This document shows positions 9,489 through 16,999 of a DNA stretch of 64,000 nt, piece by piece (positions within the stretch are counted from its first letter, which is position 1; the number at the start of each line of letters is the position of its first letter). Origin of the DNA: GCA-003244245 sp963823755 (GTDB lineage Bacteria > Actinomycetota > Actinomycetes > Mycobacteriales > Pseudonocardiaceae). The position numbers and the translations under genes are program-made. The notes beneath the pieces were generated by a model. That model was given only the letters and a program-made list of their open reading frames with translations. It was not told the origin of the DNA and did no database searches. The stretch covers positions 124,001 to 188,000 of the forward strand of contig CAWGMP010000024.1 in the NCBI GenBank assembly GCA_963823755.1, given 5' to 3'.

Positions 9489-9521
9489 CACATCAAGATC
9501 AACTTATCTAGGAAACTCCCG
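9489..9521 (-). repeat. right outer terminal inverted repeat of the IS
   Basis: Reverse complement begins CGGGAGTTTCCT and matches 7639-7671 with three mismatches. It is followed by CTAG, as the left repeat is preceded by CTAG. Confidence 0.85.
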
Positions 9522-9565
9522 CTAGCGAGCAGCCGGAGGAACGTTGACAGCCTACTACTCTGGAC

Positions 9566-9898
9566 GTGATTGACTTGCGGTGGCGTAAGACCTTCCTGGT
9601 AGAGGTCAAAGAGAAGCTTGCTCAACTCGGGTTGATGAATTGTGCGGTCTGCGGATCCGAACACCTCACGATACACCGTTTTCCATTCTTGGCGCTAATG
9701 GGCGATCTTCCTTCCAATATCAGTAATCTTGATGACACCGAGGTGATCGTCGAGTACCTTGTCCGAGTAGAGTGCGGAATTTGTGGTTACGTGATGTTGT
9801 TCAGCGCCGAGCGTTTCCGGGCCGGGGATGATGAAACCCTGGTGCGGGGAATGACCGAACAGGAGGAGGACGAGTTGGAGCGTCGGCATCCGCTTTAG
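9566..9898 (+). CDS. small zinc-ribbon protein of unknown function
   Basis: The protein has 110 residues with two CxxC pairs: NCAVCGS near residue 26 and VECGICGY near residue 72. This is a typical zinc-ribbon arrangement. The C-terminus is acidic (EQEEDELERR). The region in between is not recognisable as a known family. The gene begins with GTG 9566, 40 bp beyond the right end of the IS. Upstream in frame there is only a CTG at 9560 before a stop at 9545, and no good ribosome-binding site is visible. The IS may therefore have removed the original promoter or leader. Coding-like codon use supports a real gene, but its expression is uncertain. Confidence 0.6.
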   Translation: MIDLRWRKTFLVEVKEKLAQLGLMNCAVCGSEHLTIHRFPFLALMGDLPSNISNLDDTEVIVEYLVRVECGICGYVMLFSAERFRAGDDETLVRGMTEQEEDELERRHPL

Positions 9899-10083
9899 TA
9901 CGCCTGCCGGAGATCGAGGGCTGGAGCCACCAGCCCGCGTCAGCGGATCGATGCCGTACCTGCCGACGCCGGACATGGCGCCGCGCACCCTTTCCCTGCC
10001 TCGAGTGGCAGCAGGTTCGCGGTGAGCTGTTCGGACAGCTGCCAGGCGAATAGGCTGGATCCGCCCAGGTGGGAGAAGCCGCA

Positions 10084-11172
10084 CTAGCTCCGCAGGGCGG
10101 CGCGCCCGTCGACGAGGATCTTGCGCAGGCGCCCCACCTCAGCCATTCGCCGTTCGGCTAGATGGTCGGCGGCGACGGCGGGCGGCACACCGTCCTGCTC
10201 GGCCAGCGCGAAGATCTCCCTGGTGGTGTCGAAGATCTTGGTGACTCGGGCTTTGGCCCGCTCGAAGTCGAAGCCCCCGATTTCGTCGGCGACTTGAACG
10301 ACTCCGCCTGAATTCACCACATAGTCGGGTGCGTAGAGGATGTCCCGCTCGTCGAGGAGCTTTTCCACGCCGGGGTGTTCCAGCTGATTGTTCGCGCCAC
10401 CACACACCACCTTGGCGCGCAGTGCGGTCACCGTGGAATCGTCCAGCGCCGAGCCGAGCGCGCACGGGGCGTACACGTCGATCGGCTCCCGCACTAACGC
10501 CTCGGTGTCCGGCGCTACGACCACCTCGGGGTGTGCGGCGCGGACCTGCTCGATTGCCTGTGCGCTGACGTCGGCCACGATCACCGATGCGCCGTCGGTG
10601 AGTACGTGATCGACGAGAAGTCTGCCGACCTTGCCGACCCCGGCGATGCCCACCCGACGCCCGGACAGCGTGGGCGCACCCCAGACGTGTTCGGCGGCTG
10701 CGCGCATGCCCTGAAAGACGCCGAACGCGGTCAGGATCGAGGAGTCCCCAGCGCCACCGTGGACCGACGAGCGTCCGGTGACGAACTCGGACTCTCTGGC
10801 GACGATGTCCATGTCCTCCACGTAGGTGCCGACGTCGCAAGCGGTGATGTAACGCCCGCCTAGCGACTGCACGAAGCGTCCGTACGCGCGTAGCAGCACC
10901 TCCGTCTTGTCCCGGGCCGGATCGCCGAGTATGACGGCTTTGCCACCGCCGTGATCCAGACCGGCGAGCGCGTTCTTGTACGACATCGCGGTAGACAGAT
11001 GCAGCACGTCGAGGAGGGCGTCGTCCTCGCTGGGGTAGGGGTGAAACCGGGTGCCGCCGAGCGCCGGTCCCAGCGCGGTGGAGTGGATCGCGATGATCGC
11101 GCGGAGCCCCGAGGGCTCGTCGCGGCAGAAGACGACCTGCTCGTGGTCGCCGGATCGGAACACGTCGGTCAC
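10084..11172 (-). CDS. vdh: valine/leucine (Glu/Leu/Phe/Val-type) dehydrogenase
   Basis: The 362-residue protein is full length for the branched-chain amino-acid dehydrogenase branch of this superfamily. The N-terminal domain has GPALGGTRF near residue 34 and the catalytic-lysine segment MSYKNALAGLDHGGGKAV at about 63-80. The C-terminal Rossmann domain has GVGKVG near residue 177, and the GGANNQ and DYVVNSGG motifs near 258 and 278. It deaminates valine or leucine reversibly to the 2-oxo acid with NAD+, feeding branched-chain catabolism and acyl-CoA precursors. The gene is divergent from the MBL-Rieske gene, with 134 bp between the starts. Substrate preference (Val, Leu or Phe) cannot be fixed from sequence. 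Confidence 0.88.
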   Translation of the reverse strand: MTDVFRSGDHEQVVFCRDEPSGLRAIIAIHSTALGPALGGTRFHPYPSEDDALLDVLHLSTAMSYKNALAGLDHGGGKAVILGDPARDKTEVLLRAYGRFVQSLGGRYITACDVGTYVEDMDIVARESEFVTGRSSVHGGAGDSSILTAFGVFQGMRAAAEHVWGAPTLSGRRVGIAGVGKVGRLLVDHVLTDGASVIVADVSAQAIEQVRAAHPEVVVAPDTEALVREPIDVYAPCALGSALDDSTVTALRAKVVCGGANNQLEHPGVEKLLDERDILYAPDYVVNSGGVVQVADEIGGFDFERAKARVTKIFDTTREIFALAEQDGVPPAVAADHLAERRMAEVGRLRKILVDGRAALRS

Positions 11173-11306
11173 GATGGTGGCCCCCTCCCGCTCGGTGGCA
11201 CGCGCTGCTGTGCGCAGCGTATGCCTGCGCCGGTCGCATCAGAGCAGGGCAACGGATGGCACCATCTGGCAGGTACTGATCAGGCTATGGAGCGCAGGGA
11301 GAGATC

Positions 11307-12863
11307 ATGCGGGTGACCGGAGTCGGCCACGCCGGGCTGTTCATCGAGACGACCGCCGGCAGCGTGCTCTGCGATCCCTGGGTGAACCCGGCCTTCTTCG
11401 GCTCGTGGTTCCCCTTCCCGGACAACAGTGACCTGGACTGGGACGCCCTCGGGCAGGCCGATTACCTCTACATCTCGCACCTGCACCGGGACCATTTCGA
11501 CGCTGAGCTGCTGCGCCGGCATGTGCGCAAGGACACCACGGTGCTGCTTCCGGACTATCCCACCGACGAGTTGGAGCGCGAGCTCGCTGGTCTTGGATTT
11601 CGGACCCTTCTGCGCACGACGTCAGGTGTCCCGATGGAACGCGAGGGGCTGCGTATCATGATCACGTCACTGACCGGGCCCAGTGACGGGCCGATCGGTG
11701 ACTCGGCACTGTCCCTGGACGACGGTCGCACCGTGATCCTCAACCAGAACGACGCCCACCCGCTGGACATCGAGCAGCTTCGAGACTTCGGCGACGTGCA
11801 CGGGTATTTCACCCAGTTCTCCGGCGCGATCTGGTGGCCGATGGTCTACGACCTGCCCGCGGACGCCCGCAGGGAGTTCGCCCGCCGCAAGCGGGTCGGG
11901 CAGACCGACCGGGCGCTGCGCTATATCGATGCCGTGGGCGCCGCGCACGTGTTCCCCACCGCGGGCCCACCCTGTTTCCTCGACGAGGAGCTCTTCGAGG
12001 TCAACGGTGTCGGCCGCGACGGGGACAGCATCTTCACCGACCAGATGGAGTTTCTGACCGAACTGCGCTCGGCACGTCCCGGCGTGTCGGCACACCTGTT
12101 GTTGCCGGGAAGCGTCGCCGAGTTGGACGGGTCGCGCTGCGAACTCACCCACCGGTACTCGACCACCCAGATCATGGACATCTTCGGTGAGAAGAACGCC
12201 TACCTGCGGGAATACCAGACGCGCAGACAGCCCGCCCTGGCTCGGGAGCGGGCCAGCCGGGCGCCGGTGCCCGCTGACCTGCTTGAGCAGCTCAAACAGT
12301 GGTGGGAGCCGCTGCTCAAGCGAGCCGAGAACATCTGCACGGGGGTCGGCGGCCCCGTTCGCCTGGACGTCGGTGAGCGTTCGCTGGTGGTCGACTTCAC
12401 CGCGCGTGAAGTGCGTGAGTTCGCCGGCGAGAACTGCCGCTACCGGCTGTCCACCTCGGCAGATTTGGTAGCCACCAACCTGGCCCACCGCGAGGTGGAC
12501 TGGTCGAACAGCCTGTTTCTGTCCCTGCGGTTTCGAGCCAGCCGGGTCGGTCAGTACAACGAGTTCGTCTACGTCTTCTTCAAATGCCTGTCGCAGGAGC
12601 GCATCGACTACGTCGAGAACTGGTACGACGAGCGCAACGACGACGGCGCGGATGTCACCCTGGAGGGCTGGCGCGTGCAACGACGCTGTCCGCACCTGCG
12701 CGCCGACCTGGCCAAGTTCGGCAGCGTCTCCGACGGGATCCTCACCTGCGCCCTGCACGGCTGGCGCTTCGACCTCGGCACGGGTCGCTGCCTGACCGCG
12801 GCGGGCCACCAGATTCGCGCCGCCCGGATCAGCGACCCCGCTGCTGCCACCACCAGCGGATGA
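11307..12863 (+). CDS. metallo-beta-lactamase-fold and Rieske [2Fe-2S] fusion protein
   Basis: The protein has 518 residues. The N-terminal part (about 1-260) is a UlaG-like metallo-beta-lactamase fold: GHAGLFIET near residue 6, then SHLHRDHFD near residue 53, which is the HxHxDH metal motif. The C-terminal 60 residues carry a Rieske-type cluster site, with CPHLRADL (C-x-H) and CALHGW (C-x2-H) about 18 residues apart. A helical linker region lies between. This order resembles the CMP-N-acetylneuraminate hydroxylase-like group, but no specific substrate can be assigned. The ATG at 11307 follows a GGGAGAG sequence. It most likely acts in the cytoplasm as an oxygenase or hydrolase needing an electron donor; none is encoded next to it. 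Confidence 0.85.
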   Translation: MRVTGVGHAGLFIETTAGSVLCDPWVNPAFFGSWFPFPDNSDLDWDALGQADYLYISHLHRDHFDAELLRRHVRKDTTVLLPDYPTDELERELAGLGFRTLLRTTSGVPMEREGLRIMITSLTGPSDGPIGDSALSLDDGRTVILNQNDAHPLDIEQLRDFGDVHGYFTQFSGAIWWPMVYDLPADARREFARRKRVGQTDRALRYIDAVGAAHVFPTAGPPCFLDEELFEVNGVGRDGDSIFTDQMEFLTELRSARPGVSAHLLLPGSVAELDGSRCELTHRYSTTQIMDIFGEKNAYLREYQTRRQPALARERASRAPVPADLLEQLKQWWEPLLKRAENICTGVGGPVRLDVGERSLVVDFTAREVREFAGENCRYRLSTSADLVATNLAHREVDWSNSLFLSLRFRASRVGQYNEFVYVFFKCLSQERIDYVENWYDERNDDGADVTLEGWRVQRRCPHLRADLAKFGSVSDGILTCALHGWRFDLGTGRCLTAAGHQIRAARISDPAAATTSG

Positions 12864-12951
12864 GCACCACCAGAGCGGAGAGCAGCCCAAAGAGGATCAC
12901 CAGCTGTCCGGCGGTGGAGGACAGCCCGGTGGGATCGCCCTGAGCGAGCAC
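12829..12951 (-). CDS. putative 40-residue single-pass membrane protein
   Basis: A minus-strand frame starts at GTG 12951 and stops at 12829. It encodes a short polar N-terminus (LAQGDPTGLSSTAG), a hydrophobic helix of about 16 residues (QLVILFGLLSALVVLI) and a strongly basic, Trp-rich tail (RWWWQQRGR). That is the look of a genuine small inner-membrane protein rather than noise. Against it, no ribosome-binding site is obvious and the 3' end overlaps the MBL-Rieske gene by 35 bases in the convergent orientation. An in-frame stop lies nine codons before the GTG. Function unknown. Confidence 0.4.
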   Translation of the reverse strand: MLAQGDPTGLSSTAGQLVILFGLLSALVVLIRWWWQQRGR

Positions 12952-12991
12952 CCCATCACGATAGTCAGGGGCGGATACCTAACCTGGACGA

Positions 12992-13186
12992 ATGCGGATA
13001 ACCCACCTCCGGCGGCGGATGGACGAGGAGTTCGGCCCGATCCGGGCGTCCGCGCTGGCCCATGATCACGTGTTTGGTGAGCTCGGCGGCAGGACGGTGA
13101 ACGGGGCGCTGGACGCGGGGATCGACACCAAGAGGGTGTGGGAGGTGGTGTGCGCCACGTTCGACATCCCCGAAGAGCGGCGCTGA
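12992..13186 (+). CDS. DUF3046 protein
   Basis: The 64-residue protein matches the DUF3046 family found just upstream of recA in many actinobacteria (Rv2738c in M. tuberculosis). Typical features are the MRITHLRRRMDEEFG start, a central AHDHVFGELGGRTVNGAL segment and a C-terminal VCATFDIPEERR. No function is established. The ATG at 12992 is the only sensible start. The recA SOS box begins 29 bp after its stop, so recA has its own promoter. Confidence 0.92.
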   Translation: MRITHLRRRMDEEFGPIRASALAHDHVFGELGGRTVNGALDAGIDTKRVWEVVCATFDIPEERR

Positions 13187-13214
13187 CCGACTTGCCCGGC
13201 GTGTCGGTCTGGTG

Positions 13215-13230
13215 TCGAACACGTGTTCGT
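13215..13230. promoter_or_regulatory. LexA/SOS box of recA
   Basis: TCGAACACGTGTTCGT matches the consensus TCGAAC-N4-GTTCGA at 15 of 16 positions. It lies 125 bp upstream of the recA start. A TAGGAT sequence three bases after the box could be a -10 element, which would place the operator over the promoter. Confidence 0.9.
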
Positions 13231-13354
13231 CTAGGATGTTGTCCACAGCCGGACGCTTGTCCACAGATCCGGTGTGCGTCGTCGCAAAGTGTCGGTCATA
13301 CCGCTTAGCGTCGGCACCGACCCAAAAGAACCGATCAGCGAGGTGGACCGTCAG

Positions 13355-14395
13355 ATGGCACCAGCACTGGACCGGGAGAAGGCACTCGAGATCGCCTTGG
13401 CCCAGATCGACAAGCAGCACGGCAAGGGCTCAGTAATGCGCCTCGGGGAGGAAGGCCGCGCGCCCATCGAAGTGATCCCTACTGGCTCCATCGCATTGGA
13501 CGTGGCGCTGGGCATCGGCGGACTGCCCCGCGGTCGGATCGTAGAAGTGTACGGCCCGGAGTCCTCCGGAAAGACAACGGTCGCGCTACACGCCGTGGCT
13601 AATGCCCAGCGGGCTGGCGGGATCGCTGCGTTCATCGACGCCGAGCACGCGCTGGATCCCGACTATGCGAAGGCACTCGGAGTGGACACCGACGCCTTGC
13701 TGGTCTCCCAGCCCGACACTGGGGAACAGGCGTTGGAGATCACGGACATGCTGATCCGCTCGGGCGCGCTGGACGTCGTGGTCATCGACTCAGTGGCGGC
13801 TTTGGTGCCGCGGGCGGAGATCGAGGGCGAGATGGGTGACGCACACGTCGGTCTTCAGGCCCGGCTGATGAGCCAGGCGCTACGAAAGATCACGGGTGCG
13901 TTGAGCAATTCGGGCACCACAGCGATCTTCATCAACCAGCTCCGGGAAAAGGTCGGGGTCTTCTTCGGCTCCCCGGAGACCACCACGGGCGGCAAGGCGC
14001 TGAAGTTCTACGCCTCGATACGACTGGATATCCGCCGGATCGAGACACTCAAGGACGGCTCCGATGCAGTAGGCAACCGGACCCGCGTCAAGGTGGTGAA
14101 GAACAAGTGCGCACCTCCTTTCAAACAAGTAGAGTTCGACATTCTGTACGGTCACGGGATCAGCAAAGAGGGCTCGCTGATCGATCTAGGTGTGGAGCAG
14201 GGAATCGTCCGCAAGTCGGGTGCTTGGTACACCTACGAGGGCGATCAGCTCGGCCAGGGCAAGGAGAACGCCCGCAAGTTCCTCGGTGACAACCCTGACA
14301 TCGCTGCCGAAATCGAGAAGCGGACCAAAGACAAGCTCGGCATTGGGGCGAAGCTGGACGAGGACCAGATCGTGTCGGCTCCGGTGGACTTCTGA
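13355..14395 (+). CDS. recA: recombinase RecA
   Basis: The 346-residue protein is of full family length. Its Walker A is GPESSGKT near residue 66, preceded by the MAW-type segment VEVYG and followed by the DALLVSQPDTGEQALE stretch. Walker B is VVVIDSVAAL, and the L2/FINQLREK region is present. RecA forms filaments on single-stranded DNA, drives strand exchange and triggers LexA self-cleavage. The start is set at ATG 13355 by homology. The frame is open to GTG 13274, but the extra 27 residues have no family support. No intein is present, unlike M. tuberculosis recA. recX overlaps the stop, and an SOS box lies upstream. Confidence 0.98.
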   Translation: MAPALDREKALEIALAQIDKQHGKGSVMRLGEEGRAPIEVIPTGSIALDVALGIGGLPRGRIVEVYGPESSGKTTVALHAVANAQRAGGIAAFIDAEHALDPDYAKALGVDTDALLVSQPDTGEQALEITDMLIRSGALDVVVIDSVAALVPRAEIEGEMGDAHVGLQARLMSQALRKITGALSNSGTTAIFINQLREKVGVFFGSPETTTGGKALKFYASIRLDIRRIETLKDGSDAVGNRTRVKVVKNKCAPPFKQVEFDILYGHGISKEGSLIDLGVEQGIVRKSGAWYTYEGDQLGQGKENARKFLGDNPDIAAEIEKRTKDKLGIGAKLDEDQIVSAPVDF

Positions 14396-15015
14396 TGCTC
14401 CCGATCCGTACCGAGATATCAGGGGTTGCGATGAGCAGGCGCAGTCCTGGCGCCCACGGGTTTAGCCGTGATAAGCCCGACAGACCATCGGAGCAGGATT
14501 CCCCGGATGCCAGAACCATGGCTCCGGCGGCGGAGGCGCAGCGGATCTGCCTGCAGCTGCTCACGGCACGGCCACGCAGCCGGGCCGAGCTAGCCGACGC
14601 CCTGCGTATGCGCGGGATTCCCGAGGAAGTTGGCGAGCCAGTGCTCGACCGGCTGAGCGAGGTGGGTCTGGTGGATGACGCCTCCTTCGCCGAGTCGACG
14701 GTGCAATCCGGGCACCGGCACCGCGGCCTGGGCAGGCGGGCGCTGCGTGCTGAGCTCGGACGCCGAGGAGTACCGGACGAGATTGCGAACCAGGTGCTGG
14801 AGGGAGTGCGGCCCGAGGATGAGGAGCAGCGGGCCCGCGAACTGGTCCGGCGCAAGCTACGTAGCAGCACAGGGCGGGACGCAAGCACCCTGGCTCGCAA
14901 ACTAGGTGGGATGCTGGCCCGCCGGGGCTACTCCGAGGGGCTTTCGTGGCGGGTGGTGCGCGACGAGCTCGGCCCGCGCCACCCGCCCACCGAGGTCGAG
15001 CCGTGTTCCGACTGA
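14395..15015 (+). CDS. recX: regulatory protein RecX
   Basis: The protein has up to 206 residues in the recA-overlapping frame (TGATG). The RecX three-helix repeats occupy about residues 50-190, with signatures such as ALRMRGIP, GLVDDASFAES and ALRAELGRRGVPDE. RecX binds RecA filaments and limits RecA activity. The ATG at 14395 gives tight coupling to recA; ATG 14431 is an alternative that removes a poorly conserved N-terminus of twelve residues. The last 88 bases overlap the convergent LysR gene. Co-transcription with recA places it under the same SOS control. Confidence 0.92.
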   Translation: MLPIRTEISGVAMSRRSPGAHGFSRDKPDRPSEQDSPDARTMAPAAEAQRICLQLLTARPRSRAELADALRMRGIPEEVGEPVLDRLSEVGLVDDASFAESTVQSGHRHRGLGRRALRAELGRRGVPDEIANQVLEGVRPEDEEQRARELVRRKLRSSTGRDASTLARKLGGMLARRGYSEGLSWRVVRDELGPRHPPTEVEPCSD

Positions 15016-15959
15016 CCCTTGACTGGTTCGCCGGAGACGATGAATTCGACGCCGGCGGGAAGGTCACCCTGATCGTGCGCACTTCTCAACAGCTGCAACA
15101 GAGTTGAGCGGAACTCCTCAGCGGCTCGGGTTGGGTGCACGTCGGTGCGATGGGCAAGCGCGACCGTCCGGGTCGGAGTCGGAGGTACGAATGGCACACC
15201 ACGAAGATTGGGACGTTCCAGGAGAACCATGCTGGGGACCACGGCGATCCCAAGACCAGCTTCGACGAAGCTGAGCACTGCGTCCATTTCGCCGCCTTCG
15301 ATGGCGAATCGGGGCTGAAACCCAGCTCGCTGGCAGGCCATGAGGGTCATTGATCGGAGGTCATAGCCTTCCCGGAACATCACCAGTGGGCGGTCCCGGA
15401 GGTCCTCGACTCGAAATGCGTCATGATCGAGGTCCATGCTGCGCGGCACGGCGACCGTGAGCTGCTCGCGAAGGATTGGGATGGTATCCAGGGTAGGATC
15501 GCCTCGATGTACCGGCGAGGTGATCATCGCCAGGTCGATGGCCCCTTCGGCGAGCTGCCGCACCAGATCTCGGGACCCGCTTTCATCGATGATGAGTTGG
15601 ATCCCGGGGTAGCGGACGCGGAAGGAGGCGAGCGCGTGGGCCAGCGGCCCGGTACAGAGACTGGGTGTGGCACCGAGCCGCAGCCGTCCCCGGCGAAGCT
15701 CGGCCAGCTCGTGCACCTCCAACCGGGCGGTCTCGACGTCAGCCAGAATCCGCTTGGCGAAGGGGACAAGCACTTCTCCGGCTGGGGTGAGCGTCACGTT
15801 GCCCCGGGCCCGATGGAACAGCTCGCTGCCCAGTTCGCGCTCCAGGCTGTGAATCTGTTTGCTCAGCGACGGCTGGGCGACGTGCGTGAGTTCAGCTGCC
15901 CGGGTGAAGTGACGGGTCCGAGCGACGGCCAGGAAGTACACCAGTTGCTGGAGCTGCAC
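14928..15959 (-). CDS. LysR-family transcriptional regulator, probably of sdhCAB
   Basis: The 343-residue LysR-type regulator has an N-terminal helix-turn-helix at residues 1-60 (RHFTRAAELTHVAQPSLSKQ). The periplasmic-binding-like sensor domain (RLRLGATPSL onward) ends at about residue 300. The C-terminal 40 residues are polar, low in complexity, and encoded over the 3' end of recX (88-base overlap). They look like an extension caused by a missing earlier stop. The gene is divergent from sdhC, with 175 bp between starts. A palindrome of the LysR type touches its own start, so control of itself and of the sdh operon is likely. Confidence 0.85.
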   Translation of the reverse strand: MQLQQLVYFLAVARTRHFTRAAELTHVAQPSLSKQIHSLERELGSELFHRARGNVTLTPAGEVLVPFAKRILADVETARLEVHELAELRRGRLRLGATPSLCTGPLAHALASFRVRYPGIQLIIDESGSRDLVRQLAEGAIDLAMITSPVHRGDPTLDTIPILREQLTVAVPRSMDLDHDAFRVEDLRDRPLVMFREGYDLRSMTLMACQRAGFQPRFAIEGGEMDAVLSFVEAGLGIAVVPSMVLLERPNLRGVPFVPPTPTRTVALAHRTDVHPTRAAEEFRSTLLQLLRSAHDQGDLPAGVEFIVSGEPVKGQSEHGSTSVGGWRGPSSSRTTRHESPSE

Positions 15960-15960
15960 C

Positions 15961-15981
15961 TCGATAGCTTATCCCTATCGA
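15961..15981. promoter_or_regulatory. LysR/OxyR-like operator palindrome
   Basis: TCGATAG-N7-CTATCGA is a perfect dyad. It contains ATAG-N7-CTAT, which is the T-N11-A form expected of LysR boxes and close to an OxyR half-site. It starts one base beyond the LysR start codon, in the intergenic region shared with sdhC. It is probably the binding site of the adjacent regulator. Confidence 0.6.
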
Positions 15982-16134
15982 GTCGAGTGCGACCATATCT
16001 TGGACCTGCGTCATGGAATCGGTTACTGTCAGTTGTCGCCAAGGCCCGATGATGGCGACGATCATGCTGGCCGCGGCTGCCACTGGGAGCTGAGCGGACT
16101 ACGTTGGCCTGTGCCCCCGACTTGAATCGATGTC

Positions 16135-16971
16135 ATGACCACCACCTCCCCGTCCCCGCCATCCGGGGCTGCGCAACCTGGTCGGGCACAGTCCGGTCGG
16201 GTGGCGATGTCCGCGCGAACCTTGCGCACCGACCGATGGTGGGTGTCGCCCTTGGTGACTGCCATCGTTCTGGGCGTTTTCGTCATCTACACCACAGTCA
16301 GACTGTTCATGCGGAATCACTATTGGGTCGGTGAGTACCACTATCTCACTCCGTTATACTCACCGTGTCTGAGCAGCTCATGTGTGCCTGGATCGTCACA
16401 TTTCGGCACCCCGCTGCCGAAATTTCCACTGGCGTTGCCGCTGCCCATCCTGATTTTCCCTATCCTCGCCGGATTCCGAGCCAGCTGTTACTACTACCGC
16501 AAGGCCGGCTACCGAGCATTTTTGCAGTCGCCACCCGGCTGTGCAGTGACCGAACCGGCGAAGAAGTACACTGGCGAGACCCGTTTTCCATTGATTTTGC
16601 AGAACCTTCATCGGTACTTCTTCTACCTCGCCAGCCTGTTGCTACTGATCAATACCTACGACGCGGTGCTGGCGCTTTTCCCGGCCGTCGGCGGCTTCGG
16701 AGTGGGTCTCGGCTCGCTGATCCTGCTGATCAACGTCAGTATGCTGTGGCTGTACTCACTGTCTTGCCACGCGTGTCGGCATATCTTCGGTGGTCGGCTC
16801 AAGCATTTCTCCAAGCATCCCCTGCAGTACTGGTTCTGGACTCAGCTGTCCAAGCTCAACGGGCGCCACATGCAGTTCGCTTGGACGTCGCTGATCACGG
16901 TGATGCTGACAGACTTCTATATCATGGCCGTGTCTGCACACTGGATAACCGACCTGCGCCTGTTCAACTGA
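16135..16971 (+). CDS. sdhC: succinate dehydrogenase membrane anchor (mycobacterial Sdh1 type)
   Basis: The 278-residue integral membrane protein resembles the Rv0249c-type anchor subunit. Five hydrophobic segments are visible: VSPLVTAIVLGVFVIYTTV near residue 37, LPLPILIFPILAG near 98, then segments near 165, 190 and 250. Histidines such as LHRYFF and SLSCHACRH lie within or next to the segments and are candidate haem ligands. The anchor passes electrons from the iron-sulfur subunit to quinone. It is the first gene of an operon with sdhA and sdhB, with 28 bp to sdhA. The N-terminal 30 residues are poorly conserved, and a start at a later methionine is possible. Confidence 0.88.
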   Translation: MTTTSPSPPSGAAQPGRAQSGRVAMSARTLRTDRWWVSPLVTAIVLGVFVIYTTVRLFMRNHYWVGEYHYLTPLYSPCLSSSCVPGSSHFGTPLPKFPLALPLPILIFPILAGFRASCYYYRKAGYRAFLQSPPGCAVTEPAKKYTGETRFPLILQNLHRYFFYLASLLLLINTYDAVLALFPAVGGFGVGLGSLILLINVSMLWLYSLSCHACRHIFGGRLKHFSKHPLQYWFWTQLSKLNGRHMQFAWTSLITVMLTDFYIMAVSAHWITDLRLFN

Positions 16972-16999
16972 TACGCTTGACCGACTGACGAGGATACCT

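Larger units (their letters stand above)
7639..9521. mobile_element. IS1634-family insertion sequence with outer terminal inverted repeats
   Basis: The element carries one transposase gene of the IS1634 (IS4-like DDE) group. It is bounded by 33-bp outer inverted repeats (7639-7671 and 9489-9521) that differ at three positions. CTAG flanks both ends (7635-7638 and 9522-9525). Because CTAG is its own complement, it may be a four-base target duplication or part of the repeats. A second, inner inverted repeat (GTGTATTACCTA at 7744-7755, with its complement at 9439-9450) closely brackets the transposase gene. The true IS could therefore be the inner 1.7 kb, sitting inside a short outer element. 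Confidence 0.8.

Noticed and set aside
13274..13354. 27-residue N-terminal extension of RecA from GTG 13274
   Set aside because: RecA homologues begin at the equivalent of ATG 13355, and the extra residues have no family similarity. The true leader holds the SOS-controlled promoter region.
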